From: Fen-671 sp963794745 | GTDB lineage: Bacteria; Actinomycetota; Acidimicrobiia; Acidimicrobiales; Palsa-688 | Direction: 5' to 3' | NCBI GenBank assembly: GCA_963794745.1 | Contig: CAWCEZ010000010.1 | Coordinates: 1 to 64,000, forward strand | Length of the DNA stretch: 64,000 bases | In this document: positions 56,319 to 64,000 of the stretch, piece after piece | How positions within the stretch are numbered: position 1 is the stretch's first letter | How the letters are laid out: each line of letters starts with the position of its first letter | The notes under the pieces: generated by a model | What the model was told of the DNA's origin: nothing | Database searches by the model: none | Seen by the model: the letters and a program-made list of their open reading frames with translations, nothing else | Program-made: the position numbers and the translations under genes

Positions 56319-57682
56319 GCGCTCGACCCCGGCGAACGGGCCAGGGGCACGGCGGCGGTCGGACGGCTCTCAGCAGTACGTGGGCGGGGCGGTCTCGCAA
56401 CGGGCGCGATCGGGATGCGGGCCTCGACCAACCAGCCGGCAAGACTTGGGCCGGCGACCACCGTGCCCCCGTAAATCGCAGCCCGCTCCTTCATACCGGA
56501 CAAGCCGTGCCCGCTGCCCTTAGGAGGACGACTGTCGGTCCCCCGGCTGGGCGCCCGACCGTTATCCTGCACCGAGATAGCGAGCATTTTGGGGCCATAG
56601 TCCAGGGCTACCGCAACGCTTGTAGCACCGACGGCGTGTTTGAGGGCGTTGGTGGTCGCCTCCTGGACTATCCGGTACACAGAGAGCTCGGCACCCGGGG
56701 GCAAAGGTCGGGGCTCGCCATTGACAGCGAGCGATGCCGCCAACCCCGTTGTACGGACCTGGGCCAGTAGCCCGTCGATCTGCGCCAGCCCGGGCTGGGG
56801 CGCCAGCACTTCGGAGGCGCCGTCGTCTCGCAGTACGCCCAGGAGCCGGCGCGTGTCGCCCAACGCTTGGCGTCCGATCCGGGACAGGTTCTCGATGGCG
56901 GTGCCGGCGCGTTCGGGGTCCGAGCGGAGCTTGGCACCGGCCCCGTCAGCGAGGCTGATCATCACAGCGAGGCTGTGGGCTATGACGTCGTGCATCTCGC
57001 GGGCGATGCGCGTCCGTTCGGCTGTGGCCGCGATGAGTGCTTGTTGCTCGCGCTCTCGCTCCAGGCGTTCAGCACGTTCGGTGACCGCAGCCAGGCGGCT
57101 ACGGCGGGAGCGGAGGTTGGTCCCGAGCAGGAATGCCGCCGCCACCAGGCCGGAAAGGAACACCAGTGACCGGGGCCAGCTACCGGCCAGGCTCCAACGG
57201 AACGAGGCCATGATGGCGCCCACCTCGACCAAGGCCGCCCCGGCGGTAGCTACGACGCGAGGCCGGTGGCTGGCAAGGGTGTACAGGGATACGAGAAGGG
57301 CCAGGTCGCCGACCATTTCGACACCGATGACCCACTGGACCAGCGCGACCAGGGAAATGATGGAGAAGACCGCTACGGGGTACCGCCGCCTCCACACCAG
57401 GGGCAGGATGAGCGCCACTTGGACGGCCCACCCCAAGGGCCGGGAGCCGGCCTGGTCGACGAACCAGGCGGCGCTGACGATGGCCACGGCCAGGGCGACG
57501 CTCGTGTCGGCCACCACCGGGTGGGCGTCAGCCAGCCGCGACCCCAGCTGCCATAAGTCCGGCCGGTGCGTAGGCAGCCTTTTTTCGTTGTCGGGCCCGG
57601 TGCTCGTGTCCGCCTCGGCGGGGTCAGTGGTCACCCAACGCAGGCGGGACATCCGGGGACGCACCTGACCACCACTTTTCAT
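56315..57682 (-). CDS. Sensor histidine kinase, HisKA_3 type
   Basis: 455 residues, intact. An N-terminal membrane sensor of about 150 residues with four to five helices (SVALAVAIVSAAWFVDQAG, YPVAVFSIISLVALVQWVIG, SLVFLSGLVAAAFLLGTN) is followed by a coiled linker (AERLEREREQQALIAATAERT). The H-box is RIAREMHDVIAHSLAVM, the N-box IVQEATTNALKHAVG and the G-box GSGHGLSGMKERAAIYGG. It starts at 57682, overlapping the stop of the COG4705-like gene by four bases, so all three genes are coupled. The stimulus is unknown. Confidence 0.9.
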   Translation of the reverse strand: MKSGGQVRPRMSRLRWVTTDPAEADTSTGPDNEKRLPTHRPDLWQLGSRLADAHPVVADTSVALAVAIVSAAWFVDQAGSRPLGWAVQVALILPLVWRRRYPVAVFSIISLVALVQWVIGVEMVGDLALLVSLYTLASHRPRVVATAGAALVEVGAIMASFRWSLAGSWPRSLVFLSGLVAAAFLLGTNLRSRRSRLAAVTERAERLEREREQQALIAATAERTRIAREMHDVIAHSLAVMISLADGAGAKLRSDPERAGTAIENLSRIGRQALGDTRRLLGVLRDDGASEVLAPQPGLAQIDGLLAQVRTTGLAASLAVNGEPRPLPPGAELSVYRIVQEATTNALKHAVGATSVAVALDYGPKMLAISVQDNGRAPSRGTDSRPPKGSGHGLSGMKERAAIYGGTVVAGPSLAGWLVEARIPIAPVARPPRPRTAESRPTAAVPLARSPGSSA

Positions 57683-58596
57683 GCGCTGGAGTCGAGGGCG
57701 GGTTCCCTCTCCAGGGCGGTGGCGCCCGGGTCGCGCTCGAATGCGAGAGGCCTAGGCGACGACTGGATGTCGTTGCGGGCCAAGGTCATGTAACCGACCA
57801 GGAGAGCTACCGCGACGATGGCGACCCCCGCAGTCGCCCCATCGCCAAAGCCGGTACCGCTGATGTTCCTGGGCTTGCTCACGTAGTCAGCGAAGGAGGC
57901 GCCCAGTGGCCTGGTCAGCACGTAGGCAAACCAGAAGGCCAGGACCGAGTTGAGCCCGAGACGCCAAGCCACCAGCGGCACGAGGATCACCACACCGAAT
58001 GTGATGCCTGATGCGAGGTAGCCCAAGTTCAAAGCAGTGGCGCTGAAGTCTCCCAGAGCCGTTCCCAGGGCGAAGGTTGCGAACACGGTGGCCCAGTAGT
58101 AGCCCTCACGGCGGCGGGTGGTAATGCTATGGATCGACAAGGTGCCCTCACTCCGGTTCCACTGCCAGAATACGACCCCGAGGACGATCGCCCACAGGAC
58201 GGTCGTGCCGGCATAGGGGATACCGACCACCAGGTGCAGGGTGTCAGACACGCCGGTGCCCAAAATGGCGATACCGAAAGCAAGGGACCAGTAGGCGGGG
58301 GCGAAGTAGCGCCGGGTGCGGAACTGCCACCACAGGGCCAACCCGAACACCCCGAACTCCGCGACGGCCCCGATGACCACGTTGTAGTTGCCAAGGAAAT
58401 CTGATGTGGCTTCCCCGCCTGCCGTGGTTAGTAACTTGACCAACCAAAACAGCGCGGTTATCTCGGGCACCTTGGCAGCTAGCGGTTCGCGGCTAAATCT
58501 CGAGAGAAATTCGGTCGCAAGCACCGCCGAGCCGCGAGGGGGGACAACATTGACATTTCCGGGATTGCGCGTTTCGACCCGGTCAGACGATCCCAT
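57679..58596 (-). CDS. COG4705-like membrane protein
   Basis: 305 residues with about eight hydrophobic segments. Recognisable COG4705-type sequence is KVPEITALFWLVKLLTTAGGEATSDFLG, RSEGTLSIHSITTRRREGYYWATVF, ATFALGTALGDFSATALNLGYLASG and AFWFAYVLTRPLGASFADYVS. The pattern of repeated Gly-Glu/Asp in helices (GEATSD, ALGDFS, GASFAD) suggests an internal duplication and possible ion or metal sites. It is the first gene of the operon with the NarL-type two-component system. It may be a sensor partner or transporter. Function unproven. Confidence 0.75.
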   Translation of the reverse strand: MGSSDRVETRNPGNVNVVPPRGSAVLATEFLSRFSREPLAAKVPEITALFWLVKLLTTAGGEATSDFLGNYNVVIGAVAEFGVFGLALWWQFRTRRYFAPAYWSLAFGIAILGTGVSDTLHLVVGIPYAGTTVLWAIVLGVVFWQWNRSEGTLSIHSITTRRREGYYWATVFATFALGTALGDFSATALNLGYLASGITFGVVILVPLVAWRLGLNSVLAFWFAYVLTRPLGASFADYVSKPRNISGTGFGDGATAGVAIVAVALLVGYMTLARNDIQSSPRPLAFERDPGATALEREPALDSSA

Positions 58597-58654
58597 TTAT
58601 CAACGATAGAGAGCGCCCCGCCACTATTCGAGCGCCTAAAGGATGAACCTGTGG

Positions 58655-58688
58655 GCCGGATCGTACGACTCCAGGCGTACGATCCGGC
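58655..58688 (-). terminator. 13-base perfect hairpin downstream of the arylsulfotransferase-like gene
   Basis: GCCGGATCGTACG (58655-58667) and its exact complement (58676-58688) enclose an 8-base loop. It lies about 120 bases past the arylsulfotransferase-like stop and 59 bases upstream of the COG4705-like start. It lacks a U-tract. It could terminate the upstream gene or be a dyad operator for the COG4705/two-component operon. The inner GATCGTACG is itself partly palindromic. Confidence 0.5.
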
Positions 58689-58810
58689 ACTTGTGAGGGC
58701 GCCCGCTTGTGCAAGCCCCTGGTCGCTCGGACCTGCGCTATATCAACTGGCTCGCGGCACCCGAGCGCGAGGCCCGGCGCCTAGGGCCCGTTTCGCTAGC
58801 TCCGGATTGG

Positions 58811-60040
58811 CTATCTCGCCGGGGGCCAGGGCAGGAGGTAGGCGCGGTAGGTGCTGACGCCCGCCGGGAGCTCAGCGTTAAAGATAAGACGCCCGGACGG
58901 GTTGAACTCGGAGATATACCGAAGCGCGCCCCATCCGACGAACAAGTCCCGGTTGGGAGTGGTCTGTGCGTTACCCAGAGCCCCGGCCACCTGACCTTCG
59001 GGCTGGTCAACAGACTTCACCAGAGTAGCCACCCTGGTGGCGAGGTCAAGCTTCACGGTGACAACCCGGCTCCGGCTCAGCAGCTTGGTGGGGCCGTCCG
59101 ACTCATCGTCGAAGAACGTGTACTCGCCGTCTCCGATGGCCTCGGGGTCGTGCTGGAAGGCGAAAATCTCCCCGGCGGAGTCGAGTACCTGCCCGGGGGC
59201 GGCCACGAGCTTGAACGTGCTCTGCTTGCCCCCGAGCTCCCAGATGATCTTCCCGGTGTGCAGGTCCACTTTGTAGGTTGTCCAGGTGAAACGGGAGTTG
59301 ACCAGAAGCTCCCCGTCGGTGTCGAGGTGAACAGCGTTGATGTGGAACCAGTCCCAAGGGCTGGCGGCCGAAGATGGGAGCGGTTCGTGGCTGTCGCGGT
59401 AAGGGACGTGGTCGGCGCTGTCCCACTGGAACAGCAACTTGCCGGTGCGGATGTCGATCTCCTGGACGATGCCGTCGAAAACTCTCTGGTCGGCCGGGCC
59501 ACCAATCGAGGTGAGGTTCGCGGTCGCGAACTTGTCGGCGAGGACCAGGGCCGTACCCCAGGGGGTAATTAGGAACTCGTGAAAGTCGGTGAGGTCACCC
59601 TTAGCCGCTCTCACTTCGGCGACCTGGCGGTAACGGTCGTTGTAGATGTAATCGGTCCCGCTCAGACCGCTGCCCTGGAACCACGTGAGCACGGGCCGCC
59701 CCCTGTAGGTCTGTTCCCGGAAATCGGTGGCCATTTCGCCGGCCGGAAGGGGGTGGGACCAAATCACCTTCCCGGAATTGCTAAGTATCTCGGGGCCTTC
59801 TGCGTAGCGCCCGTCGCCCTGCGGAGAGATGAAGATGTCACCGGATGCCGCGCCAGCAGCACGCACCAACACCGTGAGCGCAGGGAGCACGTTGCTGGCC
59901 CCGGCGACAGAAGTCGGCCTAGCGACAGAAGTCGGCCGCGCACCACACGCCGTGCACGCCGAGACAGCGACCGCGAGGGCGGCGGTACCAACAGCGAAGC
60001 GGCGCGCGCGTCGCTGCCAGGACCACCGCGTCCCTAGCAA
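58811..60040 (-). CDS. Arylsulfotransferase (ASST)-like lipoprotein
   Basis: 409 residues, intact. The N-terminus has a basic RWSWQRRARR, a hydrophobic core and a lipobox-like VSAC (or TAC) with cysteine near residue 29, so it is probably a surface lipoprotein. The body is a beta-propeller of the ASST kind: LTWFQGSGLSGTDYIYNDRYRQV, DLTDFHEFLITPWGTALV, WFHINAVHLDTDGELLVNSRFTWTTYKVDLHTGKIIWELGG and FAFQHDPEAIGDGEYTFFDDES. Histidines in FHINAV and FQHDPE are plausible active-site residues. A 6-residue tandem repeat follows the lipobox. It may transfer sulfate between phenols, or be a non-enzymatic relative. Confidence 0.8.
   Translation of the reverse strand: MLGTRWSWQRRARRFAVGTAALAVAVSACTACGARPTSVARPTSVAGASNVLPALTVLVRAAGAASGDIFISPQGDGRYAEGPEILSNSGKVIWSHPLPAGEMATDFREQTYRGRPVLTWFQGSGLSGTDYIYNDRYRQVAEVRAAKGDLTDFHEFLITPWGTALVLADKFATANLTSIGGPADQRVFDGIVQEIDIRTGKLLFQWDSADHVPYRDSHEPLPSSAASPWDWFHINAVHLDTDGELLVNSRFTWTTYKVDLHTGKIIWELGGKQSTFKLVAAPGQVLDSAGEIFAFQHDPEAIGDGEYTFFDDESDGPTKLLSRSRVVTVKLDLATRVATLVKSVDQPEGQVAGALGNAQTTPNRDLFVGWGALRYISEFNPSGRLIFNAELPAGVSTYRAYLLPWPPAR
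59904..59937 (-). repeat. 18-base-period tandem repeat after the lipobox
   Basis: Two copies of GCGACAGAAGTCGGCC (59904-59919 and 59922-59937) repeat with an 18-base period. They encode ARPTSV twice directly after the lipoprotein cysteine region, a short flexible linker that appears recently duplicated. Confidence 0.7.
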
Positions 60041-60288
60041 CCGATCGTCCAGGAAGAAGGTACCGTACCGTACACCGCGCCAGTCTTACATGGCCTGCCC
60101 GTGCAACAGTTCTTCGCACAAGCGGCCTCGCGGGCGCCGCCGGAGCGCCCTCACAAACGGTGCGGCTGTTGTTGCCCAGTCATACGGGCGGGGGGGCTAG
60201 CCCCAGCCACGCAGCGGGTTAGCCCGTCACAAAAGACGCCGACTAGCGGTATTTCGCGGGGCAATCCGACGGCTTAGCGTTAGTTGCA

Positions 60289-61227
60289 ATGATCACCGCA
60301 CACTCACTTACAAAGCGCTACGGCGCATCTACGGCAGTAGACAACCTGACCTTCGAGGTCCCGCCTGGTGTTGTAACCGGGTTCCTGGGGCCGAACGGGT
60401 CAGGCAAGTCGACGACCATGCGCATGATCATGGGCCTCGATTACCCCGACTCGGGGTCGGCCCTGATCGGCGGCAAGCCTTTTTCGGAGTTGGCCTGGCC
60501 ACTACGGGAGGTGGGCGGCCTGCTCGAGGCCAAAGCGTTCCACCCGGCTCGGACCGCGCGCAACCACCTGCGGTGGCTGGCCCTCACCAACGACATCCCT
60601 CTTAGCCGAGTCGACGAGGTCCTGGACCAAGTCGGCCTGAGCTCTGTCGCCAACCGGCGAGCCGGCAAGTTTTCGCTTGGCATGAGCCAACGGCTCGGCA
60701 TAGCGGCAACCCTGCTGGGCGACCCCGGTGTATTGCTCTTCGATGAGCCAGTCAACGGTCTCGACCCCGAGGGCATCCGCTGGGTCCGCCACTTCTTGCG
60801 CGACCTCGCTGCGGGAGGCCGGACCGTGTTTGTGTCCAGCCATCTCATCAGCGAGATGGCCCTGACCGCTGACCGGCTTGTTGTGATCGGCCGGGGCCGC
60901 TTGATCGCCGAGACCAGCGTGGCCGACTTCGTGGCCAGGAGCAGCGGCGGCGCCGTCAGGCTGGTCACGCCCGATCCCGGCCCCTTCACTTCGGCCCTCA
61001 CCGCGATCGGGGCGGAGGTCACTGATGGTGATGGCGGGTCATTGACCGTCGAGAGGCTGACCACCCGCCAGATCGGGGACCTCGCAGCCCGCGACGGCCT
61101 GCGGATATACGAGATGACGCCGATCACGGTGTCCTTGGAGGACGCGTTCATGGAGCTGACCCAGGACGACGTGGAGTACCGCCCGTCAACGATGGCCGGG
61201 GCAGCTGCCGCCGGCGGCAAGGAGTGA
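60289..61227 (+). CDS. ABC exporter ATP-binding protein (DrrA/CcmA type)
   Basis: 312 residues, intact. Walker A is GPNGSGKSTTMRM near residue 38, the Q-loop region GGLLEAKAFHPARTARNHLRWL, signature FSLGMSQRLGIAATLL, Walker B GVLLFDEPVNGLDPEG and H-loop FVSSHLISEMA. The C-terminal region after residue 215 (DFVARSSGGAVRLV) is the extension typical of DrrA-like exporters. The start at 60289 is close to the GTTAGTTGCA promoter-like stretch, with no strong ribosome-binding site. Its stop overlaps the permease start (GTGA). It is coupled to a permease and a two-component system. Confidence 0.92.
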   Translation: MITAHSLTKRYGASTAVDNLTFEVPPGVVTGFLGPNGSGKSTTMRMIMGLDYPDSGSALIGGKPFSELAWPLREVGGLLEAKAFHPARTARNHLRWLALTNDIPLSRVDEVLDQVGLSSVANRRAGKFSLGMSQRLGIAATLLGDPGVLLFDEPVNGLDPEGIRWVRHFLRDLAAGGRTVFVSSHLISEMALTADRLVVIGRGRLIAETSVADFVARSSGGAVRLVTPDPGPFTSALTAIGAEVTDGDGGSLTVERLTTRQIGDLAARDGLRIYEMTPITVSLEDAFMELTQDDVEYRPSTMAGAAAAGGKE

Positions 61228-62036
61228 TCGTCATGGCCCAGCCCATCCAGATAGCCCCGCTCGGGCATTACCGCATCAAGCATGTCGTCAAGTCCGAGAT
61301 CCTCAAGGTGCTGACGCTGCGATCAACCGCCATCACCGTCGGCGTCACAGTCATTGCCGGCCTGTTAGTGACATGGCTCGTAACCCGGAGCAACTTGCAC
61401 CAAGGCAACGGTTTCTACATCGGCTTCGACCCGACGCAAAACTCGCTCACCGGCATGATCGTCGCCGGCCTGACCGGGGGCGTGTTCGGAGCGTTGCTTG
61501 TCACGGGCGAGTACGCGAGCGGCACTATCCGCCTGTCATTGGCGGCCACCCCTCGACGGCCCATCCTCCTGGCGGCGAAGATCGGTGTGGCGGCCGCCGC
61601 TACCCTCGCTTTCTCTGAGCTTCTGAGCTTTGCGTCGTTCTTCCTCGGCCAAGCCGTCCTTTCCGGAGGTGGCGCTCCCTCGGCCAGCCTCGGTTCACCC
61701 GGAGCCCTCCGGGCGGTCGCCATGACCGGCGCGTTCATATCTCTGATGGCGCTCATGTCGTTCGGTCTCGGGTTGATCTTGCGAAGCACCGCGGGCGCCA
61801 TAGCCGGCTTCGCCGGCGTCATCTTCGTGCTCCCGCTCGTGATGCACCGTATATCCGAGCACGACCTTCGGTACGTACCGACCGCCATCCTGACCAACTC
61901 GATCATGTCCACCGTCAACCAAGGGCCGGGGATAAACCAACCTGTCTCGCCAGCCATAGGGTTGTTGCTCATGGCCATCTACTCCGCAATCGCCCTCGGG
62001 GTCGGGGCGGTGCTATTCGTCAGACGAGACGCCTGA
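61224..62036 (+). CDS. ABC exporter permease (ABC-2 type)
   Basis: 270 residues, intact. GTG 61224 overlaps the ATPase stop; ATG 61233 is an alternative. Six hydrophobic segments: ITVGVTVIAGLLVTWLV, GMIVAGLTGGVFGALLV, ATLAFSELLSFASFFLG, AVAMTGAFISLMALMSFGLGLIL, AGFAGVIFVLPLVM and IGLLLMAIYSAIALGVGAVLFV. TGEYASGTIRLSLAATPRR is the loop typical of ABC-2 exporters that contact the ATPase. It probably exports a peptide, lipid or drug. The two-component system starts two bases later. Confidence 0.85.
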   Translation: MIVMAQPIQIAPLGHYRIKHVVKSEILKVLTLRSTAITVGVTVIAGLLVTWLVTRSNLHQGNGFYIGFDPTQNSLTGMIVAGLTGGVFGALLVTGEYASGTIRLSLAATPRRPILLAAKIGVAAAATLAFSELLSFASFFLGQAVLSGGGAPSASLGSPGALRAVAMTGAFISLMALMSFGLGLILRSTAGAIAGFAGVIFVLPLVMHRISEHDLRYVPTAILTNSIMSTVNQGPGINQPVSPAIGLLLMAIYSAIALGVGAVLFVRRDA

Positions 62037-62038
62037 TC

Positions 62039-63408
62039 GTGCCCGGAGCCGGGGGGCGCCGGGTGACGGTGCGGATCCCGGAGGAAAGGACCGATCAGGC
62101 GAGGCGCCTCACCCGGCTGATCAGCCGGGAGCCTTTCCAGAAGCGCAGCTGGGCGGAGCTGGGGTTCTTCCTCGCCAGCTCCGCCCTGGCATGCGCGGCA
62201 CAGTTTGCTCTCGCTGCACTGGGCTTCGTCGGGCTAGCCCTGGCCGTCGGGCTCGCCGGTGTCCTTATCCTCGCCGGCGGCCTGCGGGCCGCTCGCGGGT
62301 TCGGGCACTGGCAAAGAGGCCTGGCACGGCTGATGCTGGGCGAGGAGATCGGCGAGCCCGAGCCGTTCAACGCCCGCCCGGGCCTGTTCGGGTGGTTGCG
62401 GGCGTCCTTCGGCGACCGGGCCGCTTGGCGTGCGGTGGGTTACTTCGTCGCAAAGGTCCCGCTCACCGTCTTTGGCGTGTGGTTTGCCCTGAGCGTCTGG
62501 CTGGAGGCCCTGTCAGGGATCACCTCGCCTTTGTTGGGCGCGAGGGCGCCAGGGAGGTTCGGCGCCTTTGGCCGGCTGTTCTTCCCGAGCTACAACGGCG
62601 GGTCGACGGCAGGGTTCGGCACCCACGTCGGCTTGTTCCTGACAGGGATCGCGTTCCTCTTTGTGGCCCCCTGGACGATGAGGCTGGTCGTTTATATGGA
62701 CAAGGCGATGATGCAGCTCCTTCTCGGCCCCGGCGCGCGGCATCGCGCGTAAGGAGCCTCGAGGAGTCCAGATCGAAGACCCTCCAGGCCGCCACAGAGA
62801 CCCTCCGCCGTATCGAGCGTGACCTCCACGACGGCACCCAAGCCCAGCTCGTGGCGTTGGCGATGCGGCTTGGTCAGGCCAAGGAGAAGCTTGACCACCT
62901 CGCCCCCGAAGACGAGACCCCCGAGCTGACGGCCGTCAAGCGCCTTGTCGACGAGGCTCACCGCGGCGCCAAGGATGCCATCACGGACCTGCGGGACCTG
63001 GCCAGGGGCATCCACCCACCGGTCCTCGACACAGGCCTGGAAAACGCGCTCACGACATTGGCTTCGCGCAGCCCGGTGCCCACCGAGGTCACAGTGTCGA
63101 TGCTGACCCGGCCGAGCCCGGCCATCGAGGCGATCTGCTATTTCTGCGCCGCCGAGCTGCTCGCAAACGTCGCCCAGCACGCTCAGGCGTCCCGTGCCTC
63201 TCTCAGCTGTGCGCAGCATGGCCCCTGGCTGAGGATCGTCGTCCGTGACAACGGACGGGGCGGTGCCGCAGTCCAGCGGCTCGGTTCCTCGTCGAGCGGG
63301 CTCGCTGGCCTCGCGGACCGCGTCGGTGCGGTCGACGGGCACCTGAGCATCGCCAGCCCTCCTGGCGGCCCGACCGCCGTCACTGTCGACCTACCCTCTC
63401 AATCCTGA
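62039..63408 (+). CDS. Sensor histidine kinase with putative-sensor membrane domain (frameshifted)
   Basis: About 457 residues. The N-terminal half has four hydrophobic segments (LGFFLASSALACAAQFALAALGF, GVLILAGGLRAARGFGHW, VPLTVFGVWFALSVWLEAL, HVGLFLTGIAFLFVAPW) in the layout of the actinobacterial Sensor domain. A frame change near 62750 leads into the kinase core: H-box RRIERDLHDGTQAQLVALAMRLG, then DLRDLARGIHPPVLDTGLENAL, N-box AAELLANVAQHAQA and G-box SSSGLAGLADRVGAVDG. The stop overlaps an ATG that is followed by the response regulator. It probably senses envelope or drug stress with the ABC exporter. Confidence 0.85.
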
Positions 63409-63421
63409 TGGCTCAACCCTG

Positions 63422-64000
63422 ATGGCGCCGACGGACGCGATAAGGGTCGTGATCGCAGAGGATTCTGCGATCCTGCGCGACGGGTTGGTGCAGCTCCTCA
63501 CCGACAGAGGCTTCGCGGTGACCGGCGCAGTCGGCGATGCCGCCAGCTTGGAACATGCCGTCGCTGCCGATCCGCCCGACGTGGCGGTTGTCGACATCCG
63601 TATGCCTCCCACGTTCACCGACGAAGGGCTCCGGGCCGCCATCAGGTTGCGCCGGAGCCAGCCCGAGGTCGGGATCCTCGTGTTCTCTCAGTACGTCGAG
63701 ACCCGTTACGCAGCCGAACTGCTCGCGGGCGGAGCCTCCGGGATCGGCTACCTGCTCAAGGACAGGGTTGCCGACGTCGCTGATTTCGCGGAGGCACTTG
63801 TGCGGGTGGCGTCGGGGGGCACCGCGCTCGACCCAGACGTCGTCACCCAGCTGATGGGCGCCTCTCGTCGCACCGACACTCTGGCAGGGCTGAGCGGGCG
63901 CGAGCGGCAGGTGCTCGCCCTCATGGCGGAAGGGCGGACGAATTCGGGCATCGCCGCCGGCCTAGTGATCTCAGAGGGGGCGGTGGAGAAGCACGTGGCA
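63422..64000 (+). CDS. LuxR/NarL-type response regulator (3' end cut by window)
   Basis: 193 codons are visible, with no stop and no frame change. ATG 63422 is chosen; the ATG at 63408 ends after four codons. Receiver domain: VVIAEDSAILRDGLVQLLTDRGF, phosphoacceptor aspartate in VAVVDIRMPPTFTDEGL near residue 56, and GASGIGYLLKDRVADVADF. The DNA-binding helix-turn-helix begins LSGRERQVLALMAEGRTNSGIAAGLVISEGAVEKHVA and continues beyond the window. It pairs with the upstream kinase and may regulate the ABC exporter. Confidence 0.92.
   Translation, partial: MAPTDAIRVVIAEDSAILRDGLVQLLTDRGFAVTGAVGDAASLEHAVAADPPDVAVVDIRMPPTFTDEGLRAAIRLRRSQPEVGILVFSQYVETRYAAELLAGGASGIGYLLKDRVADVADFAEALVRVASGGTALDPDVVTQLMGASRRTDTLAGLSGRERQVLALMAEGRTNSGIAAGLVISEGAVEKHVA

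Overview
The window is about 64 kb of high-GC DNA, densely coding on both strands. It looks like an Actinomycetota chromosome. Pointers are the GAF-ANTAR regulator, a large BTAD-type activator, the actinobacterial-style SseA sulfurtransferase, COG4705 and DUF6069-like membrane proteins, frequent GTG/TTG starts and ATGA/GTGA operon junctions. I cannot place it more finely from sequence alone. No tRNA, rRNA, CRISPR array, insertion sequence or phage gene was seen. About twenty otherwise well-conserved genes change reading frame one to several times. This pattern is more easily explained by indel errors in the underlying sequence than by real gene decay, so for those genes I give one locus spanning all frames.

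Region 1 (1-18234) is a carbohydrate-catabolism island. The tail of a GntR/FadR regulator lies upstream of an operon for an SDR dehydrogenase, an enolase-superfamily dehydratase, a two-subunit transketolase and a UlaG-like metallo-hydrolase. The operon has a clear promoter with a palindromic operator. A convergent LacI regulator follows, then a divergent L-rhamnose operon: importer (ATPase, two permeases, binding protein), mutarotase, AraA-like isomerase, L-rhamnose isomerase, bifunctional rhamnulose-1-phosphate aldolase/dehydrogenase and rhamnulokinase. Region 2 (18285-21411, minus strand) is a second sugar importer with a Tat-exported binding protein.

Region 3 (21768-30048) holds a small secreted protein, a PadR-controlled MacB-like ABC system, a large XRE/STAND ATPase regulator and a secreted six-repeat HAF-type protein. 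Region 4 (30189-36920) is a sulfur/transsulfuration block: SseA, an FAD oxidoreductase, cystathionine beta-synthase with an unusual N-terminal extension, and a gamma-synthase/lyase. It ends with a divergent diadenylate-cyclase-like protein. Region 5 (37150-41760) is a glycosyltransferase, toroid protein and GH130-like trio, plus a GAF-ANTAR regulator.

Region 6 (41792-48148) has a 1003-residue AAA/BTAD activator, an MFS exporter with its own MerR regulator, and a lactonase-like amidohydrolase. Region 7 (48215-54920) is an alpha-glucan-type locus: debranching enzyme, LacI and a MalEFG-like importer without an ATPase gene. Region 8 (54975-64000) has small membrane proteins, an NarL-type two-component system, an arylsulfotransferase-like lipoprotein, and an ABC exporter followed by a second two-component system cut by the window end.

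Three patterns stand out. Each of the three solute-binding-protein genes is followed at once by a strong GC hairpin. Several regulators sit beside well-formed palindromic operators. The first operon combines dehydrogenase, dehydratase, split transketolase and lactonase-like genes in a way I do not recognise as a named pathway.
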